Shown piece after piece: positions 58,099 through 64,000 of a stretch of 64,000 nt of DNA. A program made the position numbers and the translations under genes. The DNA is from Acinetobacter ihumii (GTDB lineage Bacteria > Pseudomonadota > Gammaproteobacteria > Pseudomonadales > Moraxellaceae). The notes under the pieces are model-generated. The model ran no database searches, was not told where the DNA came from, and saw only the letters and a program-made list of their open reading frames with translations. The stretch covers positions 2,495,106 to 2,559,105 of the forward strand of contig NZ_LR130760.1 in the NCBI RefSeq assembly GCF_900625095.1. The letters run 5' to 3'. The stretch's first letter is position 1. The number at the start of each line of letters is the position of its first letter.

Positions 58099-58313
58099 AG
58101 CTTTTCAAAACGGTATACGATTGCTGTTTGATTCAAACTGCACCCCCACAATTTTTACACAAAATGTTTCATGTTAAAATTATAAATATCAAATGTTTAT
58201 ATTTTAAAGTGAGGATTTTTAGCTAAGATGACTGTGGGGTGCTATGATAAAAACTTGTCAGTTAATTTCAATTTCATATAAGGTGTGCCCACCTTTATCT
58301 TGATGGATACTCT

Positions 58314-58904
58314 ATGATTGAAAGCTGGTTTTTTGTTTTGGCAATGCTTGCCGTATTGCTTATTCCGGGGCCAACCAATGCATTGTTGGCGAGTGCTGCA
58401 CATCAGCAGGGAATTGCAAAAACAGCTTCTTTTATTCCAGCAGAGTGGTTAGGTTATTTGTATGGCATTGGCATTTGGGCATTATTTATCCATTTAGGTC
58501 AACCCATTTGGCCTGCATTAAGCACGATTTTACATGCTATTAGTGCGCTTTATGTGATTTGGCTGGCATTCAATTTATGGAAAAGCTCACATTTACAACG
58601 ACATAGCCAACATCATAAAAGTGTAAGACCTAAACAAGTATTTTTTTCAACGTTAAAAAATCCGAAAGCGCTTCTGTTTGCAGCAGGCATTTTTCCACCT
58701 GAAACATGGGATTCCTTGGAAAATGCATTTCTGGTACTGGCGGTTTTTAGTTTAATTTTATTTCCCGTTGCATGGTTCTGGATGGTTTTTGGTCGTGCAT
58801 TACTGGCCGGCAATGTCAAAGGTTTAAAAGCCGACCGCCTATATAAGGGCTCGGCGATGTTGCTCTTGGTCTGTATGTTACCTGTGATCTTTCGATTTTT
58901 CTAA
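58314..58904 (+). CDS. LysE/RhtB-family exporter
   Basis: 196 residues with five to six helices. LIPGPTNALLASAAHQQG is the LysE-family proline-glycine motif and KNPKALLFAAGIFPPETW the repeat in the second half. It should export an amino acid or similar metabolite. Substrate unknown. Single gene. Confidence 0.88.
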   Translation: MIESWFFVLAMLAVLLIPGPTNALLASAAHQQGIAKTASFIPAEWLGYLYGIGIWALFIHLGQPIWPALSTILHAISALYVIWLAFNLWKSSHLQRHSQHHKSVRPKQVFFSTLKNPKALLFAAGIFPPETWDSLENAFLVLAVFSLILFPVAWFWMVFGRALLAGNVKGLKADRLYKGSAMLLLVCMLPVIFRFF

Positions 58905-58962
58905 CGGTCATACTGCAAGTCATCTGTCTATACATCCTTTAAACCTGCCATTTTTAGACTGT

Positions 58963-59616
58963 TTATTTTTTAGAATTTAAAATTTCACGTCGGCTGACGA
59001 GTTTTTGACGAATAAAACCAATGATGCCCGGTAAAATACTCAAAATAATAATACCGAAAATTAAATGGGTGAAATTGTCTTTCACCACCGGCATGTTGCC
59101 AAACAAATAACCGAGCGTAATAAACGAGGTAATCCAGCAAAAGGCGCCAATCACATTATAGGTTAAAAAAAACTTATAATTCATGCTACCTGCACCTGCG
59201 ACAAAAGGGGCAAAGGTGCGTGCAAAAGGAATAAAACGGGCAAAAATAATGGTTTTTCCACCATGACGCTCAAAAAACTCGTGGGTTTTGGTCAAATGTG
59301 CTTTGTTAATAAAACGTGAGTTCATTTCAAATACACGTGGGCCAATGTAACGACCAATATGATAATTCAGCGTATCACCTAACACGGCTGCAATAAATAG
59401 CAGCACACCAAGTACCCACGGATCCATTGCTCCTGTTGATGCTGCCAATGCGCCCGCAGCAAACAGTAAGCTATCGCCGGGTAAAAATGGCATGACCACC
59501 AGACCTGTTTCCACAAAAATAATCAGAAACAAAATTGCATATATCCATACGCCATAATTGCGAATAAACTCAAGCAGGTGATCATCAACGTGCAAAATAA
59601 AATCAATTAGTTCCAT
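58963..59616 (-). CDS. DedA-family membrane protein
   Basis: 217 residues, four to five helices. The DedA signature is seen in PFLPGDSLLFAAGALA and RFIPFARTFAPFVAGAGSM (with the essential Arg residues) and FERHGGKTIIF. The family moves lipids such as undecaprenyl phosphate or phosphatidylethanolamine across the inner membrane. Convergent with the LysE-like gene. Confidence 0.95.
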   Translation of the reverse strand: MELIDFILHVDDHLLEFIRNYGVWIYAILFLIIFVETGLVVMPFLPGDSLLFAAGALAASTGAMDPWVLGVLLFIAAVLGDTLNYHIGRYIGPRVFEMNSRFINKAHLTKTHEFFERHGGKTIIFARFIPFARTFAPFVAGAGSMNYKFFLTYNVIGAFCWITSFITLGYLFGNMPVVKDNFTHLIFGIIILSILPGIIGFIRQKLVSRREILNSKK

Positions 59617-59820
59617 GGCAGGCTACGGTGCAAAATCGTGATCAAATCCTAGCAGTGCCTTGCCTGAAAGTCAGTAGGATTCGGTAAAAAGTTACATCTT
59701 TTATTGTCTTTTATTTGCAACGATACGTCTAAAAAATGAATATTTATTGCAAAAATAAAGCAGCCTAATATGGCTCTATCAACAACACATCATTTGAAAT
59801 TCTTCTAAAGGGCTTAGTTT

Positions 59821-60243
59821 ATGTTTAATCCAAATGTCATTGTCAAAAATATGGTGACTCAACCTACGACAGATCATGTTATTTCACTCATTGCACGAAT
59901 TATGATGGCATATATTTTTCTGATTGCAGGCTGGGGCAAAATTACAGCTTACTCGGCAACGGTCGGTTATATGGAGTCGATGGGTGTGCCGGGTGGCTTA
60001 CTACCTTTAACCATTTTAGTTGAATTTGGTGGTGGCTTAGCATTGCTATTCGGCTTTCAGGCGCGTCTGGCTGCCTTTGGTTTAGGTGTTTTTAGCATTA
60101 TTACAGCATTGATTTTTCATGGTGCTGATGATCAGGCACAAGCGATTAATTTTATGAAAAACTTTGCCATGGCCGGTGGTTTATTTTTCTTGATGTTACA
60201 TGGAGCGGGTAAATTTAGTCTGGATGCCGCAATCGAAAAATAA
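59821..60243 (+). CDS. DoxX-family membrane protein
   Basis: 140 residues, four helices. LIARIMMAYIFLIAGWGKI, EFGGGLALLFGFQARLAAFGLGVFS and FMKNFAMAGGLFFLM fit the DoxX family. Members link to redox and thiosulphate or stress responses, with no general function known. A stem-loop follows. Confidence 0.92.
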   Translation: MFNPNVIVKNMVTQPTTDHVISLIARIMMAYIFLIAGWGKITAYSATVGYMESMGVPGGLLPLTILVEFGGGLALLFGFQARLAAFGLGVFSIITALIFHGADDQAQAINFMKNFAMAGGLFFLMLHGAGKFSLDAAIEK

Positions 60244-60255
60244 TAAATAAAAGGT

Positions 60256-60281
60256 ACAAGGTAAACTTGATTTTACCTTGT
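60256..60281. terminator. Stem-loop after the DoxX gene
   Basis: ACAAGGTAAA-CTTGAT-TTTACCTTGT, 10-bp stem, with a weak U-tract. Confidence 0.5.
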
Positions 60282-60356
60282 ATTACAAAACTCTAGCCGA
60301 AATTTTTCTTACTTTCTGTTTAGATAAATTTGAAATATTTACATCTAGAGAGAACA

Positions 60357-60722
60357 ATGAAAAAATCAATATTTGTTGCGTCAATTTTGGCGACTACGGT
60401 TTTATCCTCAAGTGCTTTTGCAAAAGATGATCATGTGATTATTCAGGAAGCTGCCAAGAATATTGCGACTGTGCAGCAAGTTGCAAAAATGCAGGATGAA
60501 ACAGGTGTCACGCTGACAGGTCAAATTACCAAACACATTAAAAGTGATCATTATCAATTTAAGGATCGCTCTGGCACGATTGATGTAGAAATTGACGATG
60601 ACATCTGGCGTGCAGCAGGTTTAAAAATCGGTGATCATGTGCGATTGGTGGGCGAAGTGGATACTCATCGCTATAAACCGACCGATATTGAAGTGGTAAA
60701 AATTGACAAGATTCATCATTAA
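60357..60722 (+). CDS. YgiW/YdeI-type periplasmic BOF-fold protein
   Basis: 121 residues from ATG 60357 with AGAGAGAAC before it. Signal peptide (MKKSIFVASILATTVLSSSAFA), then the OB-type stretch VTLTGQITKHIKSDHYQFKDRS and IDVEIDDDIWRAAGLKIGDHVRLVGEVD, as in the YgiW/YdeI stress-tolerance family, which lacks a nucleic-acid-binding face. Exported. Own terminator. Confidence 0.88.
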   Translation: MKKSIFVASILATTVLSSSAFAKDDHVIIQEAAKNIATVQQVAKMQDETGVTLTGQITKHIKSDHYQFKDRSGTIDVEIDDDIWRAAGLKIGDHVRLVGEVDTHRYKPTDIEVVKIDKIHH

Positions 60723-60726
60723 AGCC

Positions 60727-60753
60727 AAGGCACTGATTCAGTGCCTTTTTTTA
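60727..60753 (+). terminator. Terminator after the YgiW-like gene
   Basis: AAGGCACTG-ATT-CAGTGCCTT followed by TTTTT. Confidence 0.93.
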
Positions 60754-60857
60754 TACTGTTTTTACAGAAGTTTTTGCCGATTGAAAGAACGTGCGTGGCA
60801 TCATGAAAAATGCTAGAATATTGCGCTTCTCTCGTTGCCTTGCATAGTTGCGTAATC

Positions 60858-62426
60858 ATGACAACCAATACTCACATTACTGATGACCGTATCTTAATTC
60901 TGGATTTCGGCTCTCAATACAGCCAGCTCATTGCACGTCGTGTACGTGAAGCGGGTGTATATTCTGAAATGTATGCGTTTGATATGTCTGAAGAAGACAT
61001 TCGTGCGTTTAACCCAAATGGCGTGATTTTGTCAGGTGGGCCTGAAAGTGTACATGAGGAAGGCAGTCCACGTGCGCCGCAAGTGGTGTTTGAGCTGGGC
61101 GTGCCGGTATTGGGCATTTGTTATGGTTTTCAAACCATGTCTGAACAGTTGGGCGGTAAAGTTGAGCCAGGCACTGTACATGAGTTTGGCTATGCCGAAG
61201 TAGATATTCAGCAGCGCGACCAATTAATTGGTAATTTGCAGGATCGTGAAGATCAATTGCATGTCTGGATGAGTCATGGCGACAAAGTTGGACGTTTACC
61301 CGAAGGTTTCCATACCACGGCCAGTACGCCAAGTTGTCCATATGCCGCTGCATCTGATGAGACCCGCCGCTTCTATGGCGTTCAGTTCCATCCAGAGGTG
61401 ACACATACTGCAAAGGGTGCAGAGTTACTCTCTAACTTCGTACATAAAATCTGTGGTTGTGGTGGTCTTTGGACACCAGAACACATTATCGATTTGCGTG
61501 TCGAGCAATTACGTCAGCAAATTGGCGATGAAAAAGTATTACTCGGTTTATCTGGCGGTGTAGACTCCTCTGTCGTTGCGGCACTTTTGCATAAAGCGAT
61601 TGGTGACCAGCTCACTTGCGTATTTGTAGACAATGGTTTGCTTCGTTTAAATGAAGGTGACCAAGTCATGCAAATGTTTGCTGATAACATGGGGATCCGT
61701 GTGATTCGTGCGGATGCAGAAGAGCGTTTCTTAACTGCATTGGCAGGCGAAGTTGATCCTGAGAAAAAACGTAAAATCATTGGTCGTGAATTTATCGAAG
61801 TTTTTGCAGAAGAAGCGCGCAAACTCGATGGTGTGAAATTCTTGGCCCAAGGTACGATTTATCCTGACGTGATCGAATCTGCTGCCAGCAAACAAGGCAA
61901 AGCACACGTGATTAAATCACACCATAACGTAGGCGGTTTACCAGAAGATTTAGCTTTTGATTTGGTCGAGCCATTACGTGATTTATTTAAAGATGAAGTT
62001 CGTAAACTCGGTACAACGCTTGGTTTGCCGCACAGCATGATTTACCGTCACCCATTCCCGGGACCGGGCTTAGGTGTACGTATTTTGGGTGAAGTGAAAA
62101 AAGAATATGCGGATATTCTTCGCCTTGCTGATGATATCTTTATGCAGGAACTGCGTGCCAGTGGTTGGTATGACAAAACAGCACAAGCTTTTGCGGTGTT
62201 CCAACCTGTAAAATCAGTCGGTGTGGTGGGTGATGGTCGTCGTTATGCATGGGTGATTGCGCTTCGTGCAGTGGAAACGGTTGACTTTATGACAGCGCGT
62301 TTCGCTCACTTGCCGTATGAATTGGTTGATAAAATCTCTACGCGTATTATGAATGAAATTAAAGATGTTTCCCGTGTGGTCTATGACGTGTCATCTAAGC
62401 CACCAGCGACGATTGAATGGGAGTAA
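60858..62426 (+). CDS. guaA: GMP synthase (glutamine-hydrolysing)
   Basis: 522 residues from ATG 60858; the frame opens at 60810. The class I glutamine amidotransferase domain (about 10-205; nucleophile Cys in GICYGFQTM, His/Glu in VQFHPEVTH) joins the ATP pyrophosphatase domain (PP-loop [15 protein letters not shown]) and the C-terminal dimerisation domain ending KPPATIEWE. It converts XMP to GMP with ATP and glutamine. Monocistronic, with repeats then a terminator downstream. Confidence 0.98.
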   Translation: MTTNTHITDDRILILDFGSQYSQLIARRVREAGVYSEMYAFDMSEEDIRAFNPNGVILSGGPESVHEEGSPRAPQVVFELGVPVLGICYGFQTMSEQLGGKVEPGTVHEFGYAEVDIQQRDQLIGNLQDREDQLHVWMSHGDKVGRLPEGFHTTASTPSCPYAAASDETRRFYGVQFHPEVTHTAKGAELLSNFVHKICGCGGLWTPEHIIDLRVEQLRQQIGDEKVLLGLSGGVDSSVVAALLHKAIGDQLTCVFVDNGLLRLNEGDQVMQMFADNMGIRVIRADAEERFLTALAGEVDPEKKRKIIGREFIEVFAEEARKLDGVKFLAQGTIYPDVIESAASKQGKAHVIKSHHNVGGLPEDLAFDLVEPLRDLFKDEVRKLGTTLGLPHSMIYRHPFPGPGLGVRILGEVKKEYADILRLADDIFMQELRASGWYDKTAQAFAVFQPVKSVGVVGDGRRYAWVIALRAVETVDFMTARFAHLPYELVDKISTRIMNEIKDVSRVVYDVSSKPPATIEWE

Positions 62427-62431
62427 TTCAG

Positions 62432-62465
62432 GGGGTTCAAGAAGCGAAGCTTCTTGCCTGAATTA
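62432..62465. repeat. Hairpin repeat copy 1 behind guaA
   Basis: TTCAAGAAGCGAAGCTTCTTG (8-bp perfect stem, loop GAA) followed by CCTGAATT. The borders GGGGTTCAAGAA and TTGCCTGAATT return in copy 2. Confidence 0.55.
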
Positions 62466-62493
62466 CGCCAAGCACTGCGCGCGCGGCAGGATG

Positions 62494-62558
62494 GGGTTTC
62501 AAGAATGAGCGAGTTTAAAGCACTGCTTTAAACCAAGCGAAGTTTGTTGCCTGAATTC
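62494..62558. repeat. Hairpin repeat copy 2 behind guaA
   Basis: Borders GGGGTTTCAAGAA and TTGCCTGAATT as in copy 1, enclosing a different stem GTTTAAAGC-ACT-GCTTTAAAC and the sequence AAGCGAAG. The spacer between the copies carries a GCGCGCGCGG run that is unlike the rest of the window. Confidence 0.5.
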
Positions 62559-62600
62559 AAAAGGTTCAGCGAAAAATATATTTTAATGGATTATAAGAAA

Positions 62601-62627
62601 CCGACTTGGTAACAAGTCGGCTTTTTT
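62601..62627 (+). terminator. Terminator behind guaA
   Basis: CCGACTTG-GTAA-CAAGTCGG followed by CTTTTTT. Confidence 0.9.
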
Positions 62628-62759
62628 ACTGTTTTACGATAGATTAAGTGTTTGATATTTATTAAATACTCTAACTTGATTTTGTATAAGTCTTAAGATG
62701 TTAATTTTAGGGAAATTAAGTAATCCCTATATTGAATTTACTATTTTTATTACTGGGTA

Positions 62760-63302
62760 TTATTTCATTAAGGTGACTACTTTTTGCCATTCATCAAAAT
62801 TAGTATTACGAGGTCTATCCCAATTAATTTTTCCTCCTACTTTTAATGCTCGCATACCTAGATTTTTACGAGAAGTAGCAATTTCAAATAATTCCGATAA
62901 GGTATCCCATAGTTCAATTATTACTTTTCGGTCTGCTTGAAGCCTTCTATGCGCTAAGTCATTACGAGTATCACGTGCACGATCTAATATTTTATAAGTA
63001 TCCCTTGTAATAATTTTAGATAGTCTCAAAAGCTTATGTTTAGCATGAATTGATTTTCGATTTATAAGGCTCTTTAGATTACTATGACATTTTTGCACTC
63101 TTAATGGGTATTTAAATTTTTGTTTTTTATACACATTTACCCACAAAATTTCTGTGAGTTGCTCTACAACTATCCACAGATTGTTAAGCGCATCATTATT
63201 GTTTTGGTTGATTAAAGACGTATAACCATTTACAAGAAAAAAAGGTGTAAATCTAGTGAGAGATTTAATGACATCTTGCCCTTCAAAAAAAGATTTTTCC
63301 AT
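62760..63302 (-). CDS. HEPN-domain half of a split gene
   Basis: 180 residues, all-helical. The stretch RARDTRNDLAHRRLQADRK contains R-x4-H (RNDLAH), the signature of HEPN ribonucleases, after helices ALNNLWIVVEQLTEILW. The start ATG 63302 lies inside the end of the upstream frame, 73 bases before it stops, in a shifted frame. The upstream part of the protein appears to be in the other frame, so this is either a frameshifted gene or a second, coupled gene. Relation to ApeA-type phage defence proteins is possible. Confidence 0.6.
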   Translation of the reverse strand: MEKSFFEGQDVIKSLTRFTPFFLVNGYTSLINQNNNDALNNLWIVVEQLTEILWVNVYKKQKFKYPLRVQKCHSNLKSLINRKSIHAKHKLLRLSKIITRDTYKILDRARDTRNDLAHRRLQADRKVIIELWDTLSELFEIATSRKNLGMRALKVGGKINWDRPRNTNFDEWQKVVTLMK

Positions 63303-63961
63303 ATTCTCAAAACTCTAGGTGACATAAGAGGCTCAAATCGTTCACTTGTAGAGGCCAAATTTGATCTTAATCTAGTATGAAGAGATGGTGTATAAGAAAA
63401 TAGAGTGGTTTTTTCATATAGTGATCCAATCTCTAGTTCATGTGAATACAAAACTTCAGCATGTATTCCACCTAATAATAAAGAACATAAGATTTCATTT
63501 AATTTGGCAACTCCTTCAAATATTGTTGAAAAAAAATTGCACTGAGGAATTGCTATTGTTCCATCGTAGCTTACCAATGCATCCAACTTTTCATTAATTC
63601 CTAAAGGAAGTATTCCTACTACTTCTGATAATTCCATTCCAACATAAGAATTTTCATTAATTTGTTCTAATGAGAAACTTATTTGTTTTTTGTTATCGCT
63701 AACTATTGCTGAATATGGTCTTAAATGAACCATCCAAGCAGGATTATATGACGGTACACTAGAAATCGGCTCTACATAGTCAAAAGGAGCATCTGATTTT
63801 TCAATCCAATCTCCTCCATACCAAACAGAAGTTTCAGTTGGTTTGTTTTTAATTACGTCTGTTAGTGTTTTAGGAATATTACGATTATCTGACATAAATG
63901 GATTAAAATTATCCTCAAATGCGTATATTTGACCTGTCTGAATATCCTGATAGTATTTCAT
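63230..63961 (-). CDS. N-terminal half of a split gene, unknown domain
   Basis: 243 residues. Residues 1-220 are a soluble beta-rich domain (SVWYGGDWIEKSDAPF, SSVPSYNPAWMVHLRPYSAI), followed after the overlap by an unlikely tail. If one base is added in the T-run near 63311-63314 or 63288-63294, translation would continue into the HEPN half, giving about 400 residues. That is the simplest reading. The start ATG 63961 has only a weak ribosome site. The last 39 bases of the window lie upstream of it. Confidence 0.6.
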   Translation of the reverse strand: MKYYQDIQTGQIYAFEDNFNPFMSDNRNIPKTLTDVIKNKPTETSVWYGGDWIEKSDAPFDYVEPISSVPSYNPAWMVHLRPYSAIVSDNKKQISFSLEQINENSYVGMELSEVVGILPLGINEKLDALVSYDGTIAIPQCNFFSTIFEGVAKLNEILCSLLLGGIHAEVLYSHELEIGSLYEKTTLFSYTPSLHTRLRSNLASTSERFEPLMSPRVLRIWKNLFLKGKMSLNLSLDLHLFFL

Positions 63962-64000
63962 ATTTTATTTACTTCAAATTCTGAGTTCCGTTAAGTTTAT

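Overview
The window looks like chromosomal DNA of an Acinetobacter species. It is AT-rich, carries an Omp33-36-type porin gene known from that genus, has tRNA genes with encoded CCA ends, and combines guaA, uvrA, ssb, gab genes, yjcH-actP and BCCT transport genes in a way typical of the genus. No phage, insertion sequence, CRISPR array, rRNA or replication origin was seen.

Layout. Positions 1-16 kb hold nutrient uptake and signalling genes: the end of an ammonium transporter gene, a hybrid kinase with a transporter-like sensor divergent from yjcH-actP (acetate uptake), an ion-channel-like protein, a BetT-type transporter, Omp33-36 and a diguanylate cyclase, with a candidate small RNA in the gap between the last two. 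Positions 15.7-25.6 kb carry an AbiJ-like gene behind uvrA, small membrane proteins, a gene with a strong Fur-box match, a YciI-family gene without a normal start codon, tenA, a DUF475 protein, a yajR-like exporter and ssb. Positions 26-32 kb form a GABA module: gabP, gabR and gabTD, with the same 24-bp-spaced direct repeat in front of gabP and in the gabR/gabT gap.

Positions 32-41 kb hold an EmrAB-like efflux pair, a LysR regulator, the divergent pair ycaC/pirin, an FAD-oxidoreductase plus methyltransferase pair, tRNA-Thr and gloA. Positions 41-55 kb look accessory: hchA with a LuxR-type regulator; a phenolic-acid module (LysR regulator, phenolic acid decarboxylase, exported esterase) bounded by two copies of a small gene with its upstream palindrome; a haloperoxidase-like hydrolase; a tight four-gene cluster (acyl-CoA dehydrogenase-like, PIG-L deacetylase, NodS-like methyltransferase, family-2 glycosyltransferase); a LysR pseudogene; and an esterase/FadL-like pair followed by 1.2 kb of AT-rich DNA without genes.

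Positions 55.6-62.4 kb return to housekeeping genes: two identical tRNA-Gly genes, a BolA-like protein, SirB2, an orphan ParA, LysE, DedA and DoxX proteins, a BOF-fold protein and guaA. Behind guaA lie hairpin repeats and then a gene split in two frames whose second half carries a HEPN-type R-x4-H motif.

The best candidates for undescribed biology are the four-gene acyl/deacetylase/methyltransferase/glycosyltransferase cluster (48567-51568), which recalls Nod-factor chemistry, the duplicated small gene with its conserved palindrome, the split HEPN gene, and the Fur-box-preceded protein of unknown function.
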